Shown here: piece by piece, positions 6,781 through 16,233 of the stretch
How the letters are laid out: each line of letters opens with the position of its first letter
Numbering within the stretch: position 1 is the first letter of the stretch
NCBI RefSeq assembly: GCF_041008525.1
Contig: NZ_JBFLUG010000033.1
Coordinates: forward strand, 5,181-69,180
Length of the DNA stretch: 64,000 nucleotides
Direction: 5' to 3'
Source: Parafrankia sp041008525
GTDB taxonomy: Bacteria; Actinomycetota; Actinomycetes; Frankiales; Frankiaceae
Notes under the pieces: generated by a model
Database searches by the model: none
The model's input: the letters and a program-made list of their open reading frames with translations, nothing else
What the model was told of the DNA's origin: nothing
Made by a program: the position numbers and the translations under genes

Positions 6781-8253
6781 TCAATGGGTCGCGCGGAACG
6801 CGGTGTCGAGGTCGGTGAGGATGTCCTCGACGCCCTCCAGGCCCACGGAGAGGCGGATCAGGTCGGCGGGGACGCCGCTGGCGACCCGTTCGGCCTCGGT
6901 GAGCTGGGCGTGGGTCGTCGACGCGGGGTGGATCGCGAGCGAGCGGACATCCCCGATGTTCGCCAGGTGGCTGTGCAGGCGCAGCGCCTCGATGAAGGCC
7001 GGGCCGCGGCGCTCGCCGTCGCGCAGCCCGAAGGCGACCACCGCGCCCGCCCCACGTGGCAGGTACCGTGCAGCGGCGTCGCGCCAGGGGCTGTCGGGCA
7101 GGCCGGGGTAGGCGACGCGGGTGACCTCCTCGTGGCCCCGCAGCCAGGTCGCGACGCGCAGCGCATTGGCGCAGTGCCGCTCCATCCGCAGCGACAGTGT
7201 CTCCAGGCCCTGCAGCAGCAGGAACGCGTTCATCGGCGACAGCGCCGGGCCCAGGTCACGCAGCAGCCGCGCGCGGGCGCGCAGAATGTACGCGGTCTCC
7301 GGGAACTCGTCGAGGAACACCAGGCCGTTGTAGGACGGGTCGGGCCGGGTGAAGCGGGGGTAGCGGCCGTTGCCCCAGTCGAACCGGCCGCCGTCGACGA
7401 TCACGCCGCCGATGGACGTCCCGTGCCCGCCGATGAACTTCGTGGCCGAGTGCACGACGATGTCGGCCCCGTGCTCCAGCGGGCGGGTGAGGTAGGGAGA
7501 GGGGAGCGTGTTGTCGACGACGAGCGGGATGCCCGCGTCGTGGCTGACCGCGGCGATCCCGGCGATGTCGAGGACGTTGCCGCGCGGGTTGCCGATCGTC
7601 TCCCCGTAGAACGCGGCGGTGTTCGGGCGCACCGCCGCCCGCCAGGCGGCCAGGTCGTCGGGGTCGTCGATGAACGTCGTCTCGATGCCGAGGTCGGCGA
7701 GGGTGTGGCGGAACAGGGCGTAGGTGCCGCCGTACAGCGAGGCGGACGAGACGAGGTGGTCGCCGGCCGAGGCGATGTTGAGCAGGGCCAGGGTCTGCGC
7801 GGCCTGCCCGCTGGCCGTCGCGAGCGCCGCGACGCCGCCTTCCAGGTCGGCGATGCGCTGTTCGAGTGCGTCCTGGGTCGGGTTCACGACCCGGGTGTAG
7901 GTGAAGCCGGTCTCGGTCAGGGCGAACAGCCCGGCGGCCTGCTCGGCGTCGGCGAAGACGAACGAGGCGCTCTGGTAGATCGGGACGGCGCGCGCGCCGG
8001 TCGTCGGATCGGGCTGCGCGCCGGCGTGGATCTGGCGGGTCTCGAACGACCATGACGAGACGGCGGGCCCGCGCTGCGCGGGTGTGACGCCCGGGAGCGT
8101 TGCGGGCCGCCCGGCGGGTGGCACGGGGGGCGGTTCGGTGGCCCGGTCGGTCGGATCCGCGGTCCGGTCGGTCGGGTGCGCGGCTCGGGGCGCCGACGGG
8201 TTCGCGCCGGGCGGCCCGGTGGGCGTGGTGGCGGCATCGGTCTGCTCGCTCAC
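6781..8253 (-). CDS. metY: O-acetylhomoserine aminocarboxypropyltransferase (sulfhydrylase), copy 1
   Basis: 490 residues. It is a PLP-dependent Cys/Met-metabolism enzyme with the lysine in V-V-H-S-A-T-K-F-I-G-G-H-G and the substrate-loop segment Y-T-R-V-V-N-P-T. It makes homocysteine (or methionine) from O-acetylhomoserine and sulfide (or methanethiol). About 65 proline-, threonine- and arginine-rich residues precede the catalytic domain, which begins at W-S-F-E-T-R-Q-I-H-A-G. The GTG at 8253 overlaps the stop of the upstream oxygenase (GTGA), so this start is probably genuine despite the extension. The first 30 domain residues are almost identical to the second copy at 9897, pointing to a recent duplication. 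Confidence 0.88.
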   Translation of the reverse strand: MSEQTDAATTPTGPPGANPSAPRAAHPTDRTADPTDRATEPPPVPPAGRPATLPGVTPAQRGPAVSSWSFETRQIHAGAQPDPTTGARAVPIYQSASFVFADAEQAAGLFALTETGFTYTRVVNPTQDALEQRIADLEGGVAALATASGQAAQTLALLNIASAGDHLVSSASLYGGTYALFRHTLADLGIETTFIDDPDDLAAWRAAVRPNTAAFYGETIGNPRGNVLDIAGIAAVSHDAGIPLVVDNTLPSPYLTRPLEHGADIVVHSATKFIGGHGTSIGGVIVDGGRFDWGNGRYPRFTRPDPSYNGLVFLDEFPETAYILRARARLLRDLGPALSPMNAFLLLQGLETLSLRMERHCANALRVATWLRGHEEVTRVAYPGLPDSPWRDAAARYLPRGAGAVVAFGLRDGERRGPAFIEALRLHSHLANIGDVRSLAIHPASTTHAQLTEAERVASGVPADLIRLSVGLEGVEDILTDLDTAFRATH

Positions 8254-9410
8254 CGGACGGTTCCGGTCAGCGGTGCCGGGTCGGCCGCGAGGTCGGAATA
8301 GTACCGGCGAGCGACCGCGGGATGGCTGCGCAGCCAGCTTTTCAGCGTGTTCGTCCCGTGCTGCGCGAAGATCGGGTTGTCGGGGTCGGGTGGCTCCTCG
8401 GTGTGGGGGAGCTGGGCGCGGAGGTCGGCGGGCAGAGGCACGGGTTCGAGGGTCGCTGACAGGCCCGGTCCGTAGAAGAACGCCACGGACACGCGTTCGT
8501 GGCCTTTCGGTGGGCTCACCACCCGGTGCACGGTCGCCCGGTAGTAGCGCTGGGTGGCCAACTCGAACATCTCGCCGATGTTCACCACGAACGCGCCCGC
8601 GCGTGGCACCGCGTCGATCCAGCCACCGCGACCGTCAGCGACCTGCAGCGCGGGCGGCTGGGCCGGCGGCGCGGCCGGTCGGTCGGGCTCTGTCTGCTCG
8701 TCCTGCTCGTCCTGCTCGTCCCGTGGCCGGAGGCCGTCCTGCAGAACGAGGCTGAGGAACCCGCCGTCCTTGTGCGGGCCGACACCCTGGTCGTAGCCGT
8801 CGGTGAAGCCGGCGGGCGCGGCGAGGTAGCGGAGCAGCTTGACGTGGGAGCGGGGATCGGCGGCGAACGTCGGGTCCAGCTGCCCGGGCGGCAGCCCGAG
8901 GGACTCCGCCAGCGCCCGGACCACGACCCGCGCCAGCCGGCCCAGCGCGGCCATGTACTCCAGGACGGTCTCCCGCAGCTGCGGGAGGCGTGCCGGCCAC
9001 TGGTTCGGCCCGTCCAGCCGCAGGTACGGCGGGTCACCGGGAGCGGGAACCCGGGCGGGCCGCTCGTCACCGATGTCGATCTGCTCGCGGACGTCCGGGC
9101 TGCCCCGGGTGATCTCGTGACCGAGGCGGGTGTAGCCGCGGAAGTGCGGCGAGTGGATGTTCTCGATCTCCAGCTTCACCGCGGTCGGCAGACGGAAGAA
9201 CTCGCGGCTCACGGCGAGTACTCCCTCGGTGAGCCGTGCCGGGACGCCGTGGCCGGTGAGCTGGAAGAAGCCCGGGTCGCGGCAGGCCGCGCGCAGCGCC
9301 GCGAGGAAGTCGGCGCGGTCGGCGGGGGCGCTGGGTGCGCCGTACGAGCGCAGGTCGAGCACCGGCAGCGCCGCGGCGCTCGGTCGGCCCGGGCCGGGGG
9401 AGACGGGCAC
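8250..9410 (-). CDS. Isopenicillin N synthase-like 2-oxoglutarate/Fe(II) oxygenase
   Basis: 386 residues from a GTG at 9410, which has an AGGAGGGAAGG Shine-Dalgarno sequence. Other in-frame starts at 9461 and 9494 lie in an AT-rich palindrome and are less likely. The N-terminal DIOX_N domain (P-V-L-D-L-R-S-Y) is followed by the jelly-roll core. The iron ligands H-x-D are in G-P-H-K-D-G-G, a distal histidine is in A-T-V-H-R-V, and the R-x-S co-substrate motif is in R-V-S-V-A-F-F. A D-E-Q tripeptide repeat (three copies) interrupts a loop before V-A-D-G-R-G-G-W. It is stop-start coupled to metY copy 1, suggesting a joint role, perhaps modification of a sulfur amino acid. Confidence 0.82.
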   Translation of the reverse strand: MPVSPGPGRPSAAALPVLDLRSYGAPSAPADRADFLAALRAACRDPGFFQLTGHGVPARLTEGVLAVSREFFRLPTAVKLEIENIHSPHFRGYTRLGHEITRGSPDVREQIDIGDERPARVPAPGDPPYLRLDGPNQWPARLPQLRETVLEYMAALGRLARVVVRALAESLGLPPGQLDPTFAADPRSHVKLLRYLAAPAGFTDGYDQGVGPHKDGGFLSLVLQDGLRPRDEQDEQDEQTEPDRPAAPPAQPPALQVADGRGGWIDAVPRAGAFVVNIGEMFELATQRYYRATVHRVVSPPKGHERVSVAFFYGPGLSATLEPVPLPADLRAQLPHTEEPPDPDNPIFAQHGTNTLKSWLRSHPAVARRYYSDLAADPAPLTGTVR

Positions 9411-9896
9411 GCGGCCTTCCCTCCTGGTGGCGACAGGACGTGTCCGTGGGACCTTACCCATCTTTTCGATCGAAGATATGTTTTTTGACACCACTCGCCC
9501 GGCCGGTGCGCCGTGTGTGAGCGACGCCCCTCCGTAGTGTGCCCTGGGTCACGTCGACAGCTCGTTGTCGCCGTGCGGTGGGCATGTTTCGGTTCGGGAA
9601 TGCCGAGGCAGCGCAAACTCGTGCGTCGGGAGTACATCGACCTGCTCCGGGTGACGTCGGCCGCCTGTCCGAGGAGCTGAGAGCTCCCGAGGGCAGCCCT
9701 GCCTCCAGCGTCCGACGTGACGTGACGGCCCGTTCGGAGGGGTCCGGGCGTGTATGCGCGCGATTCCGTTCCGTGCGGGGCATCCTTCTTGCGGCCACGG
9801 CCTGACCGGCAGCCGCCCGCGCGAGCACCATCCCGTGCCAGCAATGTCTCGTGCCAGCACCGTCCCGTGCCGGCAATGTCCGAGGGGAGCCCCGCC
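9411..9896. other. Divergent intergenic region, 486 bp
   Basis: It separates the oxygenase/metY operon from metY/metX. It contains the palindrome-like tract 9459-9480 around TTCGATCGAA, a candidate operator for the minus-strand operon. Near the metY start are three loosely repeated [T/C]CGTGCC[A/G]GCA units at about 9834-9876. I looked for a SAM-responsive riboswitch and saw no convincing one. No gene is supported here. Confidence 0.6.
9459..9480. promoter_or_regulatory. Candidate operator upstream of the oxygenase operon
   Basis: A 22-bp near-palindrome centred on the perfect 10-bp core TTCGATCGAA, with flanks CATCTT and GATATG that match at four of six symmetrical positions. It is AT-rich and lies about 50 bp upstream of the GTG at 9410, where a promoter or operator would be expected. 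Confidence 0.4.
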
Positions 9897-11192
9897 ATGA
9901 CCGAGCCGACCTGGTCGTTCGAGACGCAGCAGATCCACGCGGGTGCGCAGCCCGATCCGACGACCGGTGCGCGCGCCGTCCCGATCTACCAGACGACGAG
10001 CTTCGTCTTCCGCGACACCGACCACGCGGCGGCGCTCTTCGCGCTGGGGGAACCCGGCAACATCTACACCCGGATCATGAACCCGACGCAGGACGTCTTC
10101 GAGCAGCGTGTCGCCGCCCTCGAGGGCGGGGTCGGGGCGCTCGCGACGGCGTCCGGGCAGGCGGCGGAGACGCTGGCGATCCTGAACCTGGCCGAGGCCG
10201 GGGACCACATCGTCAGCTCGGCGAACCTGTACGGCGGCACGTACAACCTGTTCCACTACACCCTGCCCAAACTGGGGGTGCGGGTGTCGTTCATCGACAA
10301 CCCCGACGACCTGGATGCCTGGCGGGCGGCGGTGCGCCCGGAGACCAGGGCGTTCTACGGCGAGACGATCGGCAACCCGCGTCTGGACGTCCTCGACACC
10401 GCGGGGATCGCCGGGGTCGCCCACGAGGCCGGCGTGCCGCTGATCGTCGACAACACCCTGGCGACCCCGTACCTGTATCGCCCGTTCGAGCATGGTGCCG
10501 ACATCGTCGTCCACTCGGCGACCAAGTTCATCGGCGGGCACGGCACGTCCATCGGCGGGGTCATCGTCGACGGTGGCCGGTTCGACTACGGCGCGAGCGG
10601 GCGGTTCGCGAACTTCACCACCCCCGACCCGAGCTACCACGGTCTGGTCTACTGGGACGCGCTCGGCCACGGCAGCTACATCGCCAAGGCGCGGGTGCAG
10701 CTCCTGCGTGACCTCGGGCCGGCCATCGCGCCGCTGAACTCGTTCCTCTTCCTACAGGGCCTGGAGACACTGTCGCTGCGCCTGGAGCGGCACAGCGCCA
10801 ACGCGCTGCGGGTCGCCGAGTGGCTGGCGGCCCGGGACGAGGTGAGCTGGGTCGCCTACCCGAAGCTGCCGAGCTCGCCCTGGTACGGGCGGGCGGAGCA
10901 GGTGCTCCCGCGGGGTGCCGGGGCGGTGCTCGCGTTCGGCATCTCCGGTGGCGCGCCGGCGGGCCGCCGGTTCGTCGAGGGGCTGGAACTGTTCAGCCAC
11001 CTCGCGAACATCGGGGACGTGCGCTCGCTGGTCATCCATCCGGCGACGACCACCCACTCGCAGCTCACCGACGCCGAGCAGGCGGCGACCGGCGTGACGG
11101 CGGACCTGATCCGGCTGTCGGTCGGCATCGAGCACATCGACGACATCCTCGCCGACCTCGACGCCGGGTTCCGCGCCGCGAAGGCCGGATGA
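9897..11192 (+). CDS. metY: O-acetylhomoserine sulfhydrylase, copy 2
   Basis: 431 residues, the usual length for the family, without the N-terminal extension of copy 1. The PLP lysine is K210 in S-A-T-K-F-I-G-G. ATG 9897 follows a GAGGGGAG Shine-Dalgarno sequence; an in-frame ATG at 9876 is possible. Its stop overlaps the start of metX (ATGA). MetX makes O-acetylhomoserine and MetY replaces acetate with sulfide to give homocysteine, the standard direct-sulfhydrylation pair, so this is probably the housekeeping copy. Confidence 0.93.
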   Translation: MTEPTWSFETQQIHAGAQPDPTTGARAVPIYQTTSFVFRDTDHAAALFALGEPGNIYTRIMNPTQDVFEQRVAALEGGVGALATASGQAAETLAILNLAEAGDHIVSSANLYGGTYNLFHYTLPKLGVRVSFIDNPDDLDAWRAAVRPETRAFYGETIGNPRLDVLDTAGIAGVAHEAGVPLIVDNTLATPYLYRPFEHGADIVVHSATKFIGGHGTSIGGVIVDGGRFDYGASGRFANFTTPDPSYHGLVYWDALGHGSYIAKARVQLLRDLGPAIAPLNSFLFLQGLETLSLRLERHSANALRVAEWLAARDEVSWVAYPKLPSSPWYGRAEQVLPRGAGAVLAFGISGGAPAGRRFVEGLELFSHLANIGDVRSLVIHPATTTHSQLTDAEQAATGVTADLIRLSVGIEHIDDILADLDAGFRAAKAG

Positions 11193-12445
11193 CCGCGCAG
11201 CCCGGGCACCGCCCGCTCGCCGTCCCGCCGGAGCCGCCCGCGCGACCGCGCTCGTCCGAATCCGGGTCCGAGCGCCGGACCGCCTCCGTGCCCGCACCGC
11301 CCGCGGCTGCGCCCGCACCGCCCGCGCCCGCGGCAGCCGGGCCGCCGGCCTCCGCCGCGTGGCGGGTCGGTGACCCGGTCGGGCTACGGCGGTTCGCCAC
11401 ACCAGCCCGCCCGCTGGCGCTGGAACGGGGCGGCTCGCTGTCCGGCCTGACAATCGCCTACGAGACATGGGGGCGTCTCGCCGTGGACCGGTCAAATGCG
11501 GTGCTGGTGCTGCACGCGCTCACCGGGGACAGCCACGTCCATGGCCCGGCCGGGCCGGGCCATCCCACCGCGGGCTGGTGGGATGCCCTGATCGGCCCGG
11601 GCGCTCCGCTGGACAGCGAGCGGTTCTTCGTCGTCTGCCCGAATGTCCTCGGGGGCTGCCAGGGGACCACCGGACCGGCCGCACCGGCCCCCGACGGCCA
11701 GCCCTGGGGCAGCCGGTGGCCGGAGATCACCGTCGGTGACCAGGTGCGGGCCGAGGCGCTGCTCGCCGACACGCTGGGCATCACCCGCTGGGCGGCGGTC
11801 GTCGGCGGCTCGATGGGCGGTATGCGGGCACTGGAGTGGGCGGTGGCACTGCCCGAGCGGGTGGCCAGGGCGGTCGTGCTGTCGTGCGGCGCGGCGGCGA
11901 CCGCCGAGCAGATCGCGCTCTACGCGACCCAGCTCGCGGTGATCCGCGCCGACCCGCACTGGCTGGGCGGGGACTACCACCACCGGCCGGCTGGTGGTGG
12001 CCCGCACACCGGTCTGGCGTTCGCCCGCCAGATGGGCCAGGTCAGCTACCGCAGCGAGGCCGAGTTCGCCCACCGGTTCGGCAACACCGTGCAGAGCGAC
12101 GGCCGCTACGCAGCCGCGTCCTACGTGGAGCACCAGGGGGCGAAACTGATCAGCCGCTTCGACGCAGGCACCTACGTCACGCTCACCACGGCGATGATGA
12201 GCCAGGACGTCGGCCGCGGCCGCGGCGGGGTCCCGGCAGCCCTGCGCGGCTGCCGGGTCCCGGTCACGGTCGCCGGCATCGACAGTGACCGGCTCTACCC
12301 GCCGCGGCTGCAGGCCGAGCTCGCCCGGCACCTGGGCACCGAGGCGCACCTGGTGTCGTCCGAGTTCGGCCATGACGGCTTCCTGCTGGAGACGGCGGCG
12401 GTCGGCCAGCTCGTGCGCGCCGCCCTCGCCGACGCCGGTAGCTGA
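11189..12445 (+). CDS. metX: Homoserine O-acetyltransferase
   Basis: 418 residues with an alpha/beta-hydrolase fold. The nucleophile is S208 in G-G-S-M-G-G. Other family marks are A-L-T-G-D-S-H near residue 110, the P-N-V-L-G-G-C-Q-G-T-T-G-P oxyanion segment, and a C-terminal catalytic histidine in F-G-H-D-G-F-L-L-E. The first 55 residues are a proline/alanine-rich tail not needed for the fold. ATG 11189 overlaps the metY stop. It activates homoserine with acetyl-CoA for methionine synthesis in the cytoplasm. Confidence 0.93.
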   Translation: MTAQPGHRPLAVPPEPPARPRSSESGSERRTASVPAPPAAAPAPPAPAAAGPPASAAWRVGDPVGLRRFATPARPLALERGGSLSGLTIAYETWGRLAVDRSNAVLVLHALTGDSHVHGPAGPGHPTAGWWDALIGPGAPLDSERFFVVCPNVLGGCQGTTGPAAPAPDGQPWGSRWPEITVGDQVRAEALLADTLGITRWAAVVGGSMGGMRALEWAVALPERVARAVVLSCGAAATAEQIALYATQLAVIRADPHWLGGDYHHRPAGGGPHTGLAFARQMGQVSYRSEAEFAHRFGNTVQSDGRYAAASYVEHQGAKLISRFDAGTYVTLTTAMMSQDVGRGRGGVPAALRGCRVPVTVAGIDSDRLYPPRLQAELARHLGTEAHLVSSEFGHDGFLLETAAVGQLVRAALADAGS

Positions 12446-12505
12446 GGCGGCCAGCCCGGTGCCGTTCGCGGCCGGTGTCGCTCGCGCCGAGGCCGCTGCG
12501 CCCCA

Positions 12506-12533
12506 GGCGGTCAGGCGGAGGCGGTCAGGCGGA
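12506..12533. repeat. 14-bp tandem duplication over the metK stop codon
   Basis: GGCGGTCAGGCGGA is repeated at 12506-12519 and 12520-12533. The second unit contains the metK stop codon (read on the minus strand) and the first contains a duplicate of it. Confidence 0.7.
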
Positions 12534-13751
12534 GGCGGCGGCGCGCAGCGCGTCGGCGCGGTCCGTGCGCTCCCAGGTGAACTCGGGCAGCGAACGGCCG
12601 AAGTGGCCGTAGGCGGCCGTCCGCCGATAGACGGGGCGCAGCAGGTCAAGATCCCGGATGATCGCGGCGGGGCGGAGGTCGAACACCTCGTCCACGGCCC
12701 GCTCGATCCGCTCCACCGGTACCTGCTCGGTACCGAACGTCTCCACGAACAACCCGACCGGCTCCGCCTTCCCGATCGCGTAGGCGACCTGCAGCTCGGC
12801 GCGGCGGGCCAGGCCCGCGGCGACGACGTTCTTGGCCACCCAGCGCAGCGCGTAGGCCGCCGAGCGGTCGACCTTGGACGGGTCCTTGCCGGAGAAGGCA
12901 CCGCCGCCGTGCCGGGCGTACCCGCCGTACGTGTCGATGATGATCTTTCGGCCGGTGAGGCCGGCGTCACCCTGCGGGCCGCCGATCTCGAACCGGCCCG
13001 TCGGGTTCACGAGCAGCCGGTAGCCGTCGACCTCGAGGCCCAGGCTCTCCTCGGCCAGCCGCTTGAGCTCCGGTTCGACGACCTGGGTGCGGATGTCCGG
13101 GATGAGCTGGCCCTCGAGGTCGACCCCGGCGGCGTGGTGGGCGGAGACCACCACGGTGTCGAGCCGCGCCGGCCGATCGCCGTCGTACTCGATGGTGACC
13201 TGGGTCTTGCCGTCCGGGCGCAGGTAGGGCAGCACCCCGTCGTGGCGGACCCGGGAGAGGCGCTCGGCGAGCCGGTGCGCCAGCGTGATCGGCAGTGGCA
13301 GCAGGTCCGGGGTCTCGTCGGTCGCGTAGCCGAACATGATCCCCTGGTCGCCCGCGCCCTGCCGGCCGAGCGCGTCGTCGGCGGCCGTCCCGCCGGCGGC
13401 GGCGGACCGCCGTGCCTCGTAGGCGTGGTCGACACCCTGGGCGATGTCGGGGGACTGCGCGCCGATCGACACCAGGACACCGACGGTCGCCCCGTCGAAG
13501 CCGGTCGCCGCGTTGTAGCCGATCTCGATCAGCGTGCGGCGCACGACCGCGGTGACGTCGATGAGCGCCGCGGAGGTGACCTCGCCGGCGACGTGCACGT
13601 GGCCGGTGGTCAGCAGCGTCTCGACCGCGACCCGGGAGGTCGGGTCGGCGCTCAGATAGGCGTCCAGGAGGGCGTCGCTGATCTGGTCGGCCAGCTTGTC
13701 CGGGTGGCCTTCGGTGACGGATTCGGAGGTGAACAACCGACGGGGCATCAT
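12525..13751 (-). CDS. metK: S-adenosylmethionine synthetase
   Basis: About 408 residues. It begins with the family N-terminus R-L-F-T-S-E-S-V-T-E-G-H-P-D-K. It contains the G-A-G-D-Q-G-I-M-F-G-Y ATP-binding hexapeptide region and the G-G-G-A-F-S-G-K-D loop, and ends with the F-E-R/W-E-R-T-type C-terminus. It forms SAM from methionine and ATP. Two adjacent ATGs (13751 and 13748) are possible starts, with AGCAGG just upstream. It is convergent with metX, so it is not in that operon, but it completes the homoserine-to-SAM route locally. Confidence 0.95.
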   Translation of the reverse strand: MMPRRLFTSESVTEGHPDKLADQISDALLDAYLSADPTSRVAVETLLTTGHVHVAGEVTSAALIDVTAVVRRTLIEIGYNAATGFDGATVGVLVSIGAQSPDIAQGVDHAYEARRSAAAGGTAADDALGRQGAGDQGIMFGYATDETPDLLPLPITLAHRLAERLSRVRHDGVLPYLRPDGKTQVTIEYDGDRPARLDTVVVSAHHAAGVDLEGQLIPDIRTQVVEPELKRLAEESLGLEVDGYRLLVNPTGRFEIGGPQGDAGLTGRKIIIDTYGGYARHGGGAFSGKDPSKVDRSAAYALRWVAKNVVAAGLARRAELQVAYAIGKAEPVGLFVETFGTEQVPVERIERAVDEVFDLRPAAIIRDLDLLRPVYRRTAAYGHFGRSLPEFTWERTDRADALRAAASA

Positions 13752-14454
13752 GACCTGCTTTCTGTTTCTCGGCGGCGCGGGCAGGGCCGGAGCGGAGTCG
13801 TTGCCCGCGGGACAGGGGACGAAGGCGCGGAACGGCGGCACCGGCGCACCGGCGCACCGGCGCGACCGGTGGAAGGGGGTGGACGCCGTGGAACCGGTGC
13901 AGGACGCCGCAGGGCCGGTACGGGACGTCGCGGGGGCGGCACAGGGGGCAGCGCGACCGCGGCGCGGAACAGGGCTGCGGGCAGCCGGCTCGCGCGTGTG
14001 AGGAGGCAGGCTACCCGGCCGGAACCCGACAGGGCGGCCGCGACCCGCGGCGCGCGTGCCTGAGGAGGGGGCCGACGTGCCCAGGGAGGACACCCGCCGG
14101 CCGGGCCGCCGGGTGGCGGGCGGTCGAGGCGCGCGCTACCGGAGCGCCGACGCGGCGGTGCAGACGGCGGCGGTACAGACGGCGGAGCTGACCCGGCCGA
14201 AGTCGATGTGACTCCGGGTGACCAGTCGGGGCGCGTTCAGTCGCGCCGAACTCCACATGGGCCCGATTGCACCATCGGAAGGGACACCCGGTCAACTGTG
14301 CGGATCGGCGACGTCCCGGATGCCCGACCTGTGCTCCCCGGCCGGCCGGCAGCCGGGTGTGCGTGGAATGATCGTCGCACGGAGCGGCGGCCCCGGCGCG
14401 TATGGCGGCCCCGGTCGTCCGGACAGCGGTGCCGGCTGGCTGAGGAAGGGATCC
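13752..14454. other. Divergent intergenic region, 703 bp
   Basis: No supported gene. It must hold the metK promoter and the promoter of the kinase pair. It contains CACCGGCG three times in tandem (13839-13862) and a 15-bp direct repeat, GCGGTGCAGACGGCG type, at 14155-14169 and 14170-14184 with one mismatch. No SAM riboswitch was recognised upstream of metK. Confidence 0.55.
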
Positions 14455-16233
14455 GTGTCGACGAGCTCCGTCCCCCGCTGGTCCCGGTATCGCCTGCTGC
14501 TGGCCGCGATCGCCTGCGGGGCGGCGGCCGCGGCGCTCACCGTGGCCGCCGGGTGGCCCTACTGGCGCGGCGAGCCCGCCCTCGCGGCGGTCAACGCCTT
14601 CGTGGCCGGTGCGTTCGTCGTTTCCGGGGTCCTGCTCGCCGGCAACCCGGCGCTGCGCCGAACAGGCTGGATGGCCGTGGCCGCCGGCCTGTGCTGGGCC
14701 CTCACCTGGTTGCTGGGCTGGGACGTCGGCCCGCTGCCGGCCCTCGGCCTCCTCGCCAACGCGTTGTTCTTCGTGGCCTTCGGCTGGGGCGTTCTGCTCT
14801 ACCCGGACGGGATCCCGACCGGCCGCCTGGACTGGTGGGCCGGCGCCCTCACGACCCTCGTCTACGGCCCGCTGGCGGCGCTGTCGATCCTGGTCTCCCA
14901 GCCGGAGTGGAACGGCTTCGACGCGGATGCGTCCTGGCCGACGCTGGCGGCCAGCGAGGCGCTGTTCGGCGCGATCAGCGACGGCTACCTGGTGGCCAAC
15001 CCGGTGCTGGCAGCCGTGTACGTGGGGCTGGTCGGCCGGCACTGGGCCCGGCTGTACGGCCTGGAGCGGTCGGTGCTCGCCCCGGCGCTGGCCGCGCTGA
15101 GTCTTGTCGTCATCAGCCTGGCGGTGCTCTCGCCGACCCTGGACAACCGGGAACCCGGCCACAACGCCGACAACGTCGCCGAGCAGGGCGCCACGCTGGC
15201 GGTGCTTCCGCTCGCGCTGGTGCTGTGCGAGCTGTGGCGCGCCGTCACGGTCGCGACGTCCGCGGACCGGATGCTGCGCCCCGGCGGGGGCCCGACCACG
15301 GTCACCACCGTCCGGGACGCGTTACGCCGGGTGCTGCGTGACGACACCGTCGACCTGTACTTCTGGCTGCCGGACGAGCGCCGCTTCGTCGACGTCGACG
15401 GGGAGCCCGCCGAGCCCGACGGCGATCCCGGACCGGCCTGGCGTCAGCCGGTGTCAGCTCCGTCCGGTGAGATGCTCGCCCTCGTCACTGGCCGGTCGGT
15501 GCTGCGCCGCGGGCACGCCGCGTTCACCGGGTCGGCGCTGCGGGCCGCCCGGCTGGCGCTGCAGAACGCCCAGCTGCAGGTGGCCATCCAGGCGCAGCTG
15601 GTCGAGACCCGGGCGGCGCAGCGGCGGGTCGAGGAGGCCGAGGCAGCCGAGCGCAACCGGATCGCCCGTGACCTGCACGATGGCGTCCAGCAGCGGCTGC
15701 TCGCACTGGCGATGATGGTCAGTGCCGCCGAGTGGTCGGCGGACGACCCGGGGGCGGCGGAGACGGTGTTCGGTGACATCCGCGCCGGCCTGCTCGCCGC
15801 GAACGACGAGGTACGCACGATCGCGCGCGGCCTGGACCCGGAGATTCTGCGCAGCCGGGGCCTGGCCGGGGCGGTGCGCGCCGCCGCCGGTCGGCTGACA
15901 CTGCCGGTCGACGTCGAGATCGCCCTGACCGGGCCCGGGCCTTACGGTGACCTGGCCGAGCGCACGGTCTACTTCGCCGTCTCGGAACTGCTGGCGAACG
16001 TCGTCAAGCACGCGGGGGCGACCTCGGCGCGGGTGCGGCTGTCGGGAGGCGCGCAGCGGCTGGTGGTGGAGGTGCGGGACGACGGGCGCGGCGGCGCCGC
16101 CGAGGGGACGTCCGGGGGACTGGCGGGTCTGCGCGACCGGGCGGAGGCGGCCGGCGGCAGCGTGGACCTCGCCAGCCCGCCGGGAGGCGGGACGACGGTG
16201 CGGGTCACCGTCCCGACCGCCGCGGCGCCGTGA
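14455..16233 (+). CDS. Membrane sensor histidine kinase (HisKA_3/NarL-type partner class)
   Basis: 592 residues from GTG 14455, which has AGGAAGG just upstream. Residues 10-275 form about seven hydrophobic segments. Next is a cytoplasmic sensor-like stretch, then a coiled coil. The dimerisation helix carries the phospho-acceptor H408 in R-D-L-H-D-G-V-Q-Q-R-L. A complete HATPase_c follows: N box S-E-L-L-A-N-V-V-K-H-A near 511, D-D-G-R-G-G near 542 and a G-G-L-A-G-L-R-D-R G2 box. Such kinases phosphorylate NarL/LuxR-type response regulators, and none is adjacent. Its stop overlaps the start of a paralogue (GTGA). Confidence 0.9.
   Translation: MSTSSVPRWSRYRLLLAAIACGAAAAALTVAAGWPYWRGEPALAAVNAFVAGAFVVSGVLLAGNPALRRTGWMAVAAGLCWALTWLLGWDVGPLPALGLLANALFFVAFGWGVLLYPDGIPTGRLDWWAGALTTLVYGPLAALSILVSQPEWNGFDADASWPTLAASEALFGAISDGYLVANPVLAAVYVGLVGRHWARLYGLERSVLAPALAALSLVVISLAVLSPTLDNREPGHNADNVAEQGATLAVLPLALVLCELWRAVTVATSADRMLRPGGGPTTVTTVRDALRRVLRDDTVDLYFWLPDERRFVDVDGEPAEPDGDPGPAWRQPVSAPSGEMLALVTGRSVLRRGHAAFTGSALRAARLALQNAQLQVAIQAQLVETRAAQRRVEEAEAAERNRIARDLHDGVQQRLLALAMMVSAAEWSADDPGAAETVFGDIRAGLLAANDEVRTIARGLDPEILRSRGLAGAVRAAAGRLTLPVDVEIALTGPGPYGDLAERTVYFAVSELLANVVKHAGATSARVRLSGGAQRLVVEVRDDGRGGAAEGTSGGLAGLRDRAEAAGGSVDLASPPGGGTTVRVTVPTAAAP

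Noticed and set aside
9411..9896. SAM-responsive riboswitch before metY/metX
   Set aside because: I compared both strands by eye with the SAM-IV-type pattern common in actinobacteria and found no matching conserved core.
13752..14454. SAM riboswitch before metK
   Set aside because: No recognisable conserved core on the minus strand; only GC-rich tandem repeats.
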